Positions 45,477-57,103 of a stretch of DNA of 64,000 nt are shown here, in pieces. The position numbers and the translations under genes are program-made. Numbering within the stretch: the first letter of the stretch is position 1; each line of letters begins with the position of its first letter. The stretch is from Dipylidium caninum (taxonomy: Eukaryota > Platyhelminthes > Cestoda > Cyclophyllidea > Dipylidiidae). Location: NCBI GenBank assembly GCA_017562135.1, contig QEYB01001597.1, positions 397,174-461,173 of the forward strand. The letters run 5' to 3'. Below the pieces are notes generated by a model. That model did not search any database and was not told where the DNA came from. It saw only the letters and a list, made by a program, of their open reading frames with translations.

Positions 45477-46798
45477 TTCTCCATCCTATTTCTCGCTCCT
45501 CGCCTGTCTTCAGGCCAGGCCAGGCCAGGCCAGGCGAAGAATACAAACAACACTTGCCCACTGCCTTCTGACTCCCCCTTCCATCGGTGTTAACGACAAG
45601 CACAAGATGAGGCGACGGTGTGTTGATGGCAGCGCACTCGAGCTGCACCTCCGTGGGCGGGAAGGAAATGGTGACTGAAATTAAGATGCAACGCCTCTCT
45701 ATGTTAGGGCATTTGAACAAGTGCTCAGCGCGAAACTGCGGTTCCGTTCCGCGGGGGAACAAAGCGAAGGCGGTCAGTGCTTAATTGGTTGACGGAAGGG
45801 GATAAAAGTGGAACCGACGGGTGTGATGGCGTCCGCGGCACTGAGGAAGGCGGGGAGGGCTGGGAAGGCTTGCCGCCGCGCGACGCGGGGGAGACAGGGA
45901 GAGCGTTGGGGAGGGCGACCTCATAGGCCGGTTGGTTGGTTGCGAGATGGGCCGTCGTGAGGTTGCAACACTCTCTCGTATGCGGCGCCCAGAGATGGAA
46001 GAAGCAAGCGACCCGCGAAGACATGGCAGTCTGGGAAGAGCAGGAGGTGCTCGACCCGAGACGGTGGGGAAGTATGCCCTTCATGCTGGTCCTTTCACCT
46101 GTTGCGACGGCAGCGAGGAGAGCGTTGGAGCTGCCGCCCAATCTCCACCTCCCCTCCGGGGTGGCAGGGGAGTGTGGGGGGCCGAGAAGGGCGCCACGGG
46201 AATTGTCTTCTGCCGGTCCACTTGGACATCCGGTGAAGCGATGCCTCCGATGGCGGCAGGTGAATTGTCGGTGGTATTGTAGACGTGGGGCTGGAGGGGG
46301 GCGGCGTTCCTGGACACCTCCAAGTTGTCGGCTTCGCTGTCTCCTCAACCTCCTGGTGCTGGACTGCGGTCTTGGCTGTTGGGGGCACAGCAGGGTTGGT
46401 GGTCCAAGTGTTCGACCCCCTTCAAGGGCTCCCTCAGGCCGGGAAGTGGGTAATCTCGCGACCAGTAATCAGGGGCCACCAGGCGCACTCCACCTCCCCG
46501 AAGCTCTGCCTGCACCAGCGCAGGACACCACCTCCCTTGTGGTGCGACCACTTCGTCAAGCCACCACACTGCGGAAGACGTTGCTCCGATTAACATCAGC
46601 CAGCCTCTTCTCAGCAGAGTGCCTCGCACCTGTCCCCTCTATCCCCTCTTCCCTCTTCCCTCTCGGCCCCTCTCCTCCCGTAAGAGCGCCTTTCAGCCCC
46701 ACTCTCCCCAACCTCACTCGGACACGAGCCCACAGGCCCCCGCACCCGCACCCGCACCCGCACCCGCTTCCCCGCAGCGGGCCCACTGCCTGCCTTCG
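45477..46798. other. 3' flank of CRAL-TRIO copy 2
   Basis: Same layout as 29341-30668: AGGCC array (45511-45535), GC-rich sequence, CGCACC array (about 46740-46768). A plus-strand frame of about 400 codons runs through here (45936-47141), but it is Pro/Arg/Ser-rich, matches no family and is not kept open in the other copies, so no gene is called. Confidence 0.5.
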
Positions 46799-47457
46799 GC
46801 TCTTGGGGGCCGTGATGATTTGCCCAAACCGCCCGGACGAAGATGGCGGTGGGAAGGAGCGAGCAGGAGGCAGACGACTTAGTTGTTTGCCTCCAGCGGA
46901 GCAGTCTTTGGAGGGCGGGCGAAAAGACTGGGGCGTCTCTTGTCTCTGCGCCCCACGCCGGGAAAGGCGAGGCTGGGAGACAGGCCGGTGGTGTAGGAAT
47001 CTCCCGGCGGGGGGTCGCGAAGACCTCGACGGGTGCGGAACGCCCGAAATGTTGGCAGTCGCCTTCTTTACTGTTGCACCAGGGCGAAGGGCGAAGGGCG
47101 AAGGGCGAAGCAACGTCCTGCGAAAGTTGGCCGACTATTGACAAAGTCGGCGATTGCCGAGATTTACCCTCCTCGAAAGATTGTACTTTTCGCAATGTAC
47201 TACGTCTTTCTCCCCTCCCCCGTCCCCCGTCCCCCCGTGCCCCCGTCCCCCCGTCCCCCCGTTTCCCCGTCTCCCCGCCCACCCACCCAACCGTCTCCGG
47301 TCCCCTTCGCGCCTCCACCTTCGCTACCCGGTCAGTTTTGCGGGCGGCATTTTGGCCGGTTTGAGTGGCAATAAAACACAGCCGAGGGCAGTTCCGCCGG
47401 GAACAGGGGATTTTTTTTCCCAGAGGAAAGAATTAACTCCTCTTTTGGACAGTAAAA

Positions 47458-47489
47458 CCTCCTCCTCCTCCTCCTCCTCCTCCTCCTCC
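47458..47489. repeat. TCC trinucleotide run
   Basis: About ten TCC units in R copy 3. Equivalent runs are at 9945-9968, 31315-31346 and, as GGA, 55098-55132. Confidence 0.85.
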
Positions 47490-47790
47490 ATTGGGTTCAC
47501 CCCCACGCCAAGTCGACGTGGTACGAGCTGATTCCGCGACGTCCAAAGGCCGCACTGCGGATCCTGTTTGGCTCTGGCACACGCGCCGTTCTCGCGGTGT
47601 TACGAGCAGCCTCGGACGGCCGACTGCCACTTTTTTGTCAAACGAGTCCGCCGCATTGGTCGAGTCCACTGTTTACACGACACGGTCCAAGGCGCTACGC
47701 ACGACCGTAGAAACTGAAAAACTGACCTGCATGCGCCTGTTTACACACTCGCGTGTCTGTGTGTGTTCGTGTGTTCATGTGCGAGCGGCT

Positions 47791-47791
<1 letters not shown>

Positions 47792-47821
<30 letters not shown>
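47792..47821. repeat. TG dinucleotide microsatellite
   Basis: Fifteen uninterrupted TG units. Equivalents: degenerate CA/TG at 10207-10260, interrupted at 31654-31680, CA at about 54768-54793. Confidence 0.9.
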
Positions 47822-47823
<2 letters not shown>

Positions 47824-48202
47824 ATGTGTTTGCGTGGAGATTCGGTCGATCGGCGTCGCTCCTTCCTGCGTGTGCGTGCTCCAGTCGGGGCCGCGTTGCA
47901 ACGCTGCCTCCGCGGCCGTTTTCTCGTTGCCTTGCGAGACCGGCCACGCACGGGGACGAAGCACCTCCCCGCCGATTTGCTCCTCCTCCTCCACCGGGGT
48001 GGGACGAGGCGTCGTGGACATTACGTCGGCGTCAGCCCTTATCTCACGCCATCTCTTCGGCCGAAAGGCTTCCTGCTGCCTCCTGGAGCGGTGGACGCCT
48101 CTGCGTGCCAGAGCAGTCGGCCGGTCGTTCCGCGAACATCGCCCTCACGGTCGTGTGGCTGGTGGCCCGCCTGCAGGCGAATCAGAAGGACGGGCGTGGG
48201 AC

Positions 48203-48250
48203 GAGGGGCCGAGAGGGGCCGAGAGGGGCCGAGAGGGGCCGAGAGGGGCG
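48203..48250. repeat. 10-bp GAGGGGCCGA minisatellite
   Basis: About four to five copies of a 10-base unit. R copy 1 has about one and a half (near 10627-10645) and inverted copy 4 about three (near 54358-54391). Confidence 0.85.
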
Positions 48251-49614
48251 GAAGGCGGCGGGCAGACGCTGTGAAGCAGTTAAAGGCGGCCGGATGTTGC
48301 TACACCAGGGGAGAAGGAGGAAAGGACGACTATCTCCTCCGCTCCTCGTGGGCACTCTTTCCCTCCTCGGGGATGTAATTTTGCCGATGGTCGCTGTCAA
48401 CCGATCTGACGCGTCCGAAGATTTTTTCTCTCTCAAACGCAGGAGGGTGGGAGGCGAAAATGAAGCGGCGCATCATCCGTCCGAGGCAACGGCAATCGCC
48501 GACACGTGGAGGCAACACGTAGGATGCGCAAATCGGAGGCAATTTTGAGACAAAAACAACCTCGCAGCGGTGAAAATGCTGTTCGGCAGCACACCAAGAT
48601 GGGGTTAGCGTTGTGGCGGAGTTTGTAGGGCGCACAAAAGCCACCGGTGGACGACACGACACTCAACGGTGACCAGATCAGCGGCGCAGTGGGCGGAGAA
48701 GCCTTTCGAGGGGCGCATGGCAGAGGCGGCGGTCGGCCGAGCGGAAGCGGAGGGATCCGCCGGTAGCGGTTGAGACGGCGGCGCTACCTCTCCTCTCTCG
48801 TCCGCCGCCTTTCCGCGCCAGTGCCACTCTCCGACGGGGAAAAACGGTGCTCGGAGGATTGGAAGCAGCGGGCGGGTGGGTCTGAGACAGACCGCAGCAC
48901 CCGTCCTGACTCTCCCGTCGAGGTTGGATGATTTCCTTTCGAGGGGTGGCACTCCAACTCACTAAATGTCTCCCAGGCGAGTTACCTTGTGCTGTCGTCG
49001 TCGGTGTTGCAGAAGGAAACGTCCAGACCCTTTGAGCTGCCGTACTTGGAAGGCGAGGGCAAAGGGGAGAGTAGAACCCTCGTCCTTCGTCGAGATCCCC
49101 TCCTCCTCATCCAAGCCCTTTCGGGCTGCTCCATCGGCACTTTCTGCCCGCACCCCCCCTTCCATGAAAGTCAGACGGCAGGGCAAGGAATCATTCTCGC
49201 CCTCGCCAAGCTGATGCCGTCCAAACTGCGCAGTTGCGGCCGTAAAAGCTTAACACGATGTGAGTGAGGCAAAGAGCCGGTTGGCCAATCGTCCTGGTGG
49301 AAATGTAGCCTGCTCAAGAGCTTCCTGCTCGCGAGAAGGCGGCCTTTGTGCCCCTCCGCCCTCGGTAAAAGACCCTTCTACGAACCGGCTGCTGTTCACC
49401 CCGCGGGGGAACACATTCCGCGGGCATTCGACCTCGAGCGGACTGATGAGGAGATTTTCCGCAGCCGGCGTCTCGGCCACGGACGCAGCCGCCGGAGCCA
49501 ACGCCCGCAGCGGTTGAAGCAGCCTCGGTGACGTGGTCTCCTCGGTCCGGGAGCCTGTCAACCCCCCAACCCGGCGCTCTGCCTCGTCCGCCTCACGACT
49601 CCGTGGCGAGGGCC

Positions 49615-49893
49615 TCAACCCGCACTCGGCGCCTCATCCACCTGAAAAACCCAAAGTCTATTAACTGAGGCGATCGTGGTGTCGGTGACGGCGGTGGTGA
49701 CGATGCGGAGAGTGCCACCTCGACCGCAGCGAAGCTCCTCACCTCCGAGCGGGTGCTCCGTCACAGTGAGCGTGGTCCCCACCGCGCGGCACACATTGAC
49801 GTTGCAGGGCAGGATGCGAGCCAGCAAGATGACGTTGAAGGCGAAGAGGAGGAGGAGGGCGATCGCCGTCTTCTCCGCGCCACACACTCTCAT
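49615..49893 (-). CDS. Possible first exon with a signal peptide or membrane anchor
   Basis: On the minus strand an ATG at 49893, in a good context (GCCGCGATGA), opens a frame of about 90 codons. It starts MRVCGAEK and runs into a hydrophobic segment (TAIALLLLFAFNVILLARI), then a Cys-containing polar part (LPCNVNVCRAVG). That is the layout of a signal peptide or type II signal anchor. A GTGAGG donor after about 50 codons could end the exon early. No downstream exon or family was identified and the region is GC-rich with few stops, so this may be chance. Confidence 0.25.
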   Translation of the reverse strand: MRVCGAEKTAIALLLLFAFNVILLARILPCNVNVCRAVGTTLTVTEHPLGGEELRCGRGGTLRIVTTAVTDTTIASVNRLWVFQVDEAPSAG

Positions 49894-49967
49894 CGCGGCA
49901 GCAATCACGCGCCAACGACGCAGTCGCAGCGCCGTCTACCGGTTGTGGAGATTGTCAGACGTCTGCC

Positions 49968-49990
49968 TCGTGGAGTGGAGTGGAGTGGAG
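49968..49990. repeat. GTGGA pentamer array
   Basis: Four tandem GTGGA/TGGAG units in the unique spacer; found only here. Confidence 0.8.
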
Positions 49991-52900
49991 ATTCCGTGGA
50001 CATGTGGCGCGCTCCAACCGCACCGCGTGTGGCCTCGAACCTCGGCTCGTCGTCCGGCCACCGTCAGCGTAGCATGGTCTGCGTGGCTGAAAAGAGAGGA
50101 GACAGGTTGCACGCCCTGCGTCGACTCCACGTCGTTCCCCGTTCACTGGGAGGTTCACCAAGTCCTGCCTCCTCACTCCACGCCAAATAAAACACATTTC
50201 GTGCGGATTTTGAAGGGGCTCCACTCCCACATTTGCAACTACTCTTTCGCCTGTCTCACCGCCTCCCCTCCTCTCGACTATTGGCCTTGGAAGGTGCTCC
50301 ACCTTTCCAGCTGGCGTGGAACAAAGGCCTTTTCCGTCGTCTCCTTCCCTCCACTTCCCACATCACTTCTTGCGTCGCCTGTGCGAGCCACGATGGAGGG
50401 TGAAGGCCTCGCCAGAAGATCACCTCGCATGTGCACAACGCTTCACCGAGCCACCCGCCTCAGTGCTCTCATCGCACCTCCGCTTGGTCGACCACCCCAC
50501 CCCGCCCCGCCTCTCTACTTCCCCTCCGTCTGTCTGCCTTGCGCGGACCGCCGCGTGGCACAGAGTTAGTCCTGCACTCTCCATTCCCACTGGCAAACCC
50601 CTCCTCACTTCCCCTCCTCCAACACGCCACACCCGACTGCCCTGCGGCCAGTGGCTCACGCCTGAACACCCCGTTGTTCACCTGCCTAAAACGCGCAATT
50701 CACTCGTTCACGCGCCTCATCGCCTCGTCTCGCGTCTCGCTGCCCTCGTCTCTCACCCATTCAAATATCCTGTCATCCAGTCGCCAGTGGCGTTTCCCCT
50801 TCACATCGCCGGCACTCTCCTCCTTCCTGCACGCGACCAAGGCGAGACGCCGTGCTTGCTTGCCCGACGCGCCACTGTCCGCTTCTCCTCGCCCTTCTGC
50901 GCATCTGTGGCGCGGAAAATTGCAATCGGTCGCAGTAACGGGGACACGGAGGCAAAGCCACTGAGGACGCAAGGAGAATTCGTCGCTGCGCCACTCCCAC
51001 AGGCCACCTTGTAGAGCGGCTCCGAGAGAAGTGGCTTCACTCAGTGCTCGACCAGATTTCATACCATCATAGCCTTCTTGCCATCGCCGGTCGTCAAATT
51101 TCGTCGTTTCGTGGCACCCTAACCGGATGGTCTTTCTTTGCTAACATCATAGAGAGAAGAGAATAGCGCATGCGAGCCAAGTGATGAGGGTTTCGCCTCC
51201 GCAAGCCGATCGCGGCTCCCACACACTACGCGAGTCGCGGTGATTAGGGCAACACGACCATACTTCCTGTCGTAGTTTCAACCGACCAAAGTCACGACCT
51301 TATGCACCTCGGCCTGACCCACTTCAGCACGTGGAGGTGGAATTGAAGGCGAACTTGGGGAGAAGAGGAAGCAATTGATGCCCGGAGTCGCGCTTTCCCT
51401 GAAGTATGCAGCGTCAATTACACGCAACAGACATCTTAACCTATTGTGATCTCTTCAAAGTGGCCTTCTCCTTTTTCTGAGTGGTCGCCAGTGGAAGCCG
51501 ACTGGGGCATTTCCACAGTCTGCGCAAGAGGAGGAACAATAACTTGGCTGCTGCCTCACGCAGTCGCCAATTTCTCCGCCTTTCTGCAAATGCAACGAGA
51601 AGAACAAGTCGCGATAGACGCGTTGGGAGGGAAGTGCTGACTTTGCGATTCACAATCAACTCATGACAGATGAGAGTGTTCAATTTGTGCCGTCCTGGAC
51701 TGTCTAATTCCAGCCGTCCTGCTCCAAAGTCGGCTCTGAATGCCGGGCAGAATCCATGAGTGTCCATGTGGTGTTGCCGTCAGCCCACAGGGCCTGACGC
51801 GACCCGTCCACGCCTTTCCACCAAAATCAACGCGGCTCAGTGCCACTCCTCCCCCCCAGAAGGTGGGATTAAGGGGAAGCAGATCAAACCAGACGACACA
51901 GAGACTTGACCTCTTCATTAGAGCCCCGGGGGGTCCCACCGTATCTCCTTCACACATTTGCAATAACACAACTGACACAAACCACACGGCCACACTCGCA
52001 CTCCAAAGGCCATAGCAATAGAAACTGTTAAATTACCCCGTGCTTAGTGAAGTAGACACAAACTGAGGAAAAGATCACTTTTCTCCCACCTAAACTAACC
52101 GTATAAACATCGGAAGAAGGAGACTAGAAGTCAACCGTGATGTTACGATGCAAATCAGTGCAAACTTCAATGAAAATACTGGCGCCAGACAGGTAGACAA
52201 CCCTGCTAGCCTTATAACTCCCAATTTCTCACAATCTGAACTATTGAAGTGAAGATTATGCGCGGAAACGCCGAACAAGGGCACATTTCTTCGGGGCAAG
52301 ATCATCCTGAAGCATACACAAACACGTGGGATTTTGAAAACATCCTCCCAATTGTGCGTGCACAAGACGAGAAAGGCAGGCCTACAGGGGAAATGTTTAA
52401 GCGTTTTCATACAATTTTCGATCTCCAGAGATGTCAATCTTCTCCCCTACCTCATTCCCTGTGACAGCGACCCCACATTTCCTTTCTCGCCTCGAATTAT
52501 GTCGATACCACGGCACAACTTCACAAATTCCTTCGTCAAAAGGCTGTTGATTTCACCGGCTATAAGAATCCATGCAGAAATGTGCAAAACTATGAGGCGT
52601 ACACATTCGCCAAACAAAGTGGAGTTAGCGGAGCCTACCTCTTCATCGCGCCATCAAAGTAGCACTTTGCCGCCCAGTCAACCAATTCGGCCACTCCGTT
52701 TTGGCAAGGTACTGCGTGTTTTGGCATGGCCGAGTGCACAGACTTGATTTAACGGTTGGAATACTACAAATGACCGTCCCGAATGCGCAAATCTTGCGGC
52801 AGATATTCACGACCGCATGCACTTCCCCGGTCTTATTTCGAAAGCAAAAGACCTGGCAACATCGCAGTACACCGCGCAAGACTCTCATGATGCTTACTGT

Positions 52901-53190
52901 ATTTAAGACCAGGCTACAGGAGTCTTTTTTGTTCTTGCATTACAAATTCTTGTTGAATTTGAAAGGTTGACTTTATCGCTCGTGACATCGTTAAATTCCT
53001 AAATCCACCATTGTTGCGCGAGACCGCCAAAACTTTGCTAAGAAACATCCAGGATTAGATGTGAAGGTGTCCTCCGTTCTGCGGCTACTACCAAAGCCTG
53101 AACGCGTAATTAAGTGGTGTGCAGACCCCCACCCCTGAATTATTCGGAGCAGGCGACTCGAGGAGGAGCACCAAACCAAGACGCCGGCGG

Positions 53191-55774
53191 AATGTGTTCC
53201 CCCGCAGGGTGAACAGCAGCCGGTTCGTAGAAGGGTCTTTTACCGAGGGCGGAGGGGCACAAAGGCCGCCTTCTCGCGAGCAGGAAGCTCTTGAGCAGGC
53301 TACATTTCCACCAGGACGATTGGCCAACCGGCTCTTTGCCTCACTCACATCGTGTTAAGCTTTTACGGCCGCAACTGCGCAGCTTGGACGGCATCAGCTT
53401 GGCGAGGGCGAGAATGATTACTTGCCCTGCCGTCTGACTTTCATGGAAGTGGGGGGTGCGGGCAGAAAGTGCCGATGGAGCAGCGCGAAAGGGCTTGGAT
53501 GAGGAGGAGGGGATCTCGACGAAGGACGAGGGTTCTACTCTCCCCTTTGTCCTCGCCTTCCAAATACGGCAGCTCAAAGGGTCTGGACGTTTCCTTCTGC
53601 AACACCGACGACGACAGCACAAGGTAACTCGCCTGGGAGACATTTAGTGAGTTGGAGTGCCACCCCTCGAAAGGAAATCATCCAACCTCGACGGGAGAGT
53701 CAGGACGGGTGCTGCGGTCTGTCTCAGACCCACCCGCCCGCTGCTTCCAATCCTCCGAGCACCGTTTTTCCCCGTCGGAGAGTGGCACTGGCGCGGAAAG
53801 GCGGCGGACGAGAGAGGAGAGGTAGCGCCGCCGTCTCAACCGCTACCGGCGGATCCCTCCGCTTCCGCTCGGCCGACCGCCGCCTCTGCCATGCGCCCCT
53901 CGAAAGGCTTCTCCGCCCACTGCGCCGCTTGATCTGGTCACCGTTGAGTGTCGTGTCGTCCACCGGTGGCTTTGTGCGCCCTACAAACTCCGCCACAACG
54001 CTAACCCCATCTTGGTGTGCTGCCGAACAGCATTTTCACCGCTGCGAGGTTGTTTTTGTCTCAAAATTGCCTCCGATTTGCGCATCCTACGTGTTGCCTC
54101 CACGTGTCGGCGATTGCCGTTGCCTCGGACGGATGATGCGCCGCTTCATTTTCGCCTCCCACCCTCCTGCGTTTGAGAGAGAAAAAATCTTCGGACGCGT
54201 CAGATCGGTTGACAGCGACCATCGGCAAAATTACATCCCCGAGGAGGGAAAGAGTGCCCACGAGGAGCGGAGGAGATAGTCGTCCTTTCCTCCTTCTCCC
54301 CTGGTGTAGCAACATCCGGCCGCCTTTAACTGCTTCACAGCGTCTGCCCGCCGGCCCTTCCGGCCCCTCTCGGCCCCTCTCGGCCCCTCGTCCACGCCCG
54401 TCCTTCTGATTCGCCTGCAGGCGGGCCACCAGCCACACGACCGTGAGGGCGATGTTCGCGGAACGACGGCCGACTGCTCTGGCACGCAGAGGCGTCCACC
54501 GCTCCAGGAGGCAGCAGGAAAGCCTTTCGGCCGAAGAGATGGCGTGAGATAAGGGGCTGACGCCGACGTAATGTCCACGACGCCTCGTCCCACCCCGGTG
54601 GAGGAGGAGGAGCAAATCGGCGGGGAGGTGCTTCGTCCCCGTGCGTGGCCGGTCTCGCAAGGCAACGAGAAAACGGCCGCGGAGGCAGCGTTGCAACGCG
54701 CCCCGACTGGAGCACGCACACGCAGGAAGGAGCGACGCCGATCGACCGAATCTCCACGCAAACACATGCACACACACACACACACACACACACATAAGCC
54801 GCTCGCACATGAACACACGAACACACACAGACACGCGAGTGTGTAAACAGGCGCATGCAGGTCAGTTTTTCAGTTTCTACGGTCGTGCGTAGCGCCTTGG
54901 ACCGTGTCGTGTAAACAGTGGACTCGACCAATGCGGCGACTCGTTTGACAAAAAAAGTGGCAGTCGGCCGTCCGAGGCTGCTCGTAACACCGCGAGAACG
55001 CGCGTGTGCCAGAGCCAAACAGGATCCGCAGTGCGGCCTTTGGACGTCGCGGAATCAGCTCGTACCACGTCGAGCTTGGCGTGGGGGTGAACCCAATGGA
55101 GGAGGAGGAGGAGGAGGAGGAGGAGGAGGAGGTTTTACTGTCCAAAAGAGGAGTTAATTCTTTCCTCTGGGAAAAAAAACCCCTGTTCCCGGCGAACTGC
55201 CTCGCTGTTTTTATTGCCACTCAAACCGGCCAAAATGCCCCCCGCAAAACTGACCGGGTAGCGAAGGTGGAGGCGCGAAGGGGACCGGAGACGGTTGGGT
55301 GGGTGGGCGAAGAGACGGGGAAACGGGGGGGGGGGACGGGGCACTGGGGCACGGGGGACGGGGAGAAAGACGTAGTACATTGCGAAAAGTACAATCTTCG
55401 AGGAGGGTAAATCTCGGCAATCGCCGACTTTGTCAAATAGTCGGCCAACTTTCGCAGGACGTTGCTTCGCCCTTCGCCCTTCGCCCTTCGCCCTGGTGCA
55501 ACAGTAAAGAAGGCGACTGCCAACATTTCGGGCGTTCCGCACCCGTCGAGGTCTTCGCGACCCCCCGCCGGGAGATTCCACACCACCGGCCTGTCTCCCA
55601 GCCTCGCCTTTCCCGGCGTGGGGCGCAGAGACAAGAGACGCCCAGTCTTTCGCCCGCCCTCCAAAGACTGCTCCGCTGGAGGCAAACAACTAAGTCGTCT
55701 GCCTCCTGCTCGCTCCTTCCCACCGCCATCTTCGTCCGGGCGGTTTGGGCAAATCATCACGGCCCCCAAGAGCC
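53191..55774. repeat. Repeat R, copy 4 (inverted)
   Basis: Reverse complement of 46799-49419, so it lacks the last 170 bases of R. It ends at GGCCCCCAAGAGCC (55761-55774). It carries the GGA run (55098-55132), a CA tract (about 54768-54793) and three 10-bp minisatellite units. Confidence 0.88.
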
Positions 55775-57103
55775 GAAGGCAGGCAGTGGGCCCGCTGCGG
55801 GGAAGCGGGTGCGGGTGCGGGTGCGGGTGCGGGGGCCTGTGGGCTCGTGTCCGAGTGAGGTTGGGGAGAGTGGGGCTGAAAGGCGCTCTTACGGGAGGAG
55901 AGGGGCCGAGAGGGAAGAGGGAAGAGGGGATAGAGGGGACAGGTGCGAGGCACTCTGCTGAGAAGAGGGCTGGCTGATGTTAATCGGAGCAATGTCTTTC
56001 CGCAGTGTGGTGGCTTGACGAAGTGGTCGCACCACAAGGGAGGTGGTGTCCTGCGCTGGTGCAGGCAGAGCTTCGGGGAGGTGGAGTGCGCCTGGTCCCC
56101 TGATTACTGGTCGCGAGATTACCCACTTCCCCGGCCTGAGGGAGCCCTTGAAGGGGTCGAACACTTGGACCACCAACCCTGCTGTGCCCCCAACAGCCAA
56201 GACCGCAGTCCAGCACCAGGAGGTTGAGGAGACAGCGAAGCCGACAACTTGGAGGTGTCCAGGAACGCCGCCCCCTCCAGCCCCACGTCTACAATACCAC
56301 CGACAATTCACCTTGCCGCCATCGGAGGCATCGCTTCACCGGATGTCCAAGTGGACCGGCAGAAGACAATTCCCGTGGCGCCTTCTCGGCCCCCCACACT
56401 CCCCCTGCCACCCCGGAGGGGAGGTGGAGATTGGGCGCAGCTCCAACGCTCTCCTTCGCTGCCGTCGCAAACAGGTGAAAGACCAGCATGAAGGGCATAC
56501 TTCCCCACCGTCCTCGGGTCGAGCACCTCCTGCTCTCTTCCCAGACTGCCATGCTCTTCCGGGTCGCTTGCTTCTCCATCTCTGGCGCCGCATACGAGAG
56601 AGTGTTGCAACCTCACGACGGCCCATCTCGCAACCAACAAACCGGCCTATGAGTCGCCCTCCCAACGCTCTCCCTGTCTCCCCCGCGTCGCGCGGCGGCA
56701 CAGCCTTCCCAGCCCTCCCGCCTTCCCTCAGTGCCGCGGACGCCATCACACCCGTCGGTTCCACTTTTTTCCCCTTCCGTCAACCAATTAAGCACTGACC
56801 GCCTTCGCTTTGTTCCCCCGCGGAACGGAACCGCAGTTTCGCGCTGAGCACTTGTTCAAATGCCCTAACATAGAGAGGCGTTGCATCTTAATTTCAGTCA
56901 CCATTTCCTTCCGCCCACGGAGGTGCAGCTCGAGTGCGCTGCCATCAACACACCGTTCGCCTCATCTTGTGCTTGTCGTTAACACCGATGGAAGGGGAGT
57001 CAGAAGGCAGTGGGCAAGTGTTGTTTTTGTATTCTTCGCCTGCCTGGCCTGGGCCTGGCTGGCCTGGCCTGAAACAGGCGAGGAGCGAGAAATAGGATGG
57101 AGA
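55775..57103. other. 3' flank of the inverted CRAL-TRIO copy
   Basis: Reverse complement of 45477-46798, with the GGGTGC/CGCACC array at about 55805-55833 and a shortened AGGCC array near 57040-57070. No gene supported. Confidence 0.5.

Larger units (their letters stand above)
31691..47830. repeat. Tandem segmental duplication, unit 2
   Basis: Second head-to-tail copy of 15775-31690. It begins at CGGTCC within former intron 8 of the coiled-coil gene and stays collinear through the CRAL-TRIO gene and the first kilobase of R, then continues into the rest of R (to 49590). About 200 bases at about 31832-32035 have no counterpart in unit 1. Confidence 0.93.
46799..49590. repeat. Repeat R, copy 3 (full length)
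   Basis: The most complete downstream copy of R, about 2.8 kb. Compared with copy 1 it has a different TG tract (47792-47821), a shorter TCC run after 47980, an expanded GAGGGGCCGA array (48203-48250) and an extra stretch of about 60 bases around 48690-48790. It lies 3' of the CRAL-TRIO gene, as does the truncated copy 2, so this position is probably ancestral to the tandem duplication. Confidence 0.85.
49591..53190. other. Unique spacer between the inverted arms
   Basis: About 3.6 kb not found elsewhere in the window. It is GC- and C-rich to about 51.0 kb and more balanced afterwards. It holds a GTGGA pentamer array (49968-49990), a possible minus-strand exon with a hydrophobic N-terminus (next entry), and at about 52458-52664 a plus-strand frame of about 68 codons that I could not assign. 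The inverted arm matches copy 3 only up to 49419, so arm and R boundaries differ by about 170 bases. Confidence 0.7.

Noticed and set aside
45936..47141. A plus-strand open frame of about 400 codons
   Set aside because: It lies in GC-rich, stop-poor sequence spanning the flank and R, is Pro/Arg/Ser-rich with no domain, and is broken in the matching region of unit 1 and the inverted copy.
49419..53191. Hairpin artefact from a single missed-adapter read as the sole explanation for the inverted arm
   Set aside because: Such artefacts fold directly on themselves; here 3.6-3.8 kb of unique sequence separates the arms. Not fully excluded, since a chimeric join of two contigs could give the same picture.
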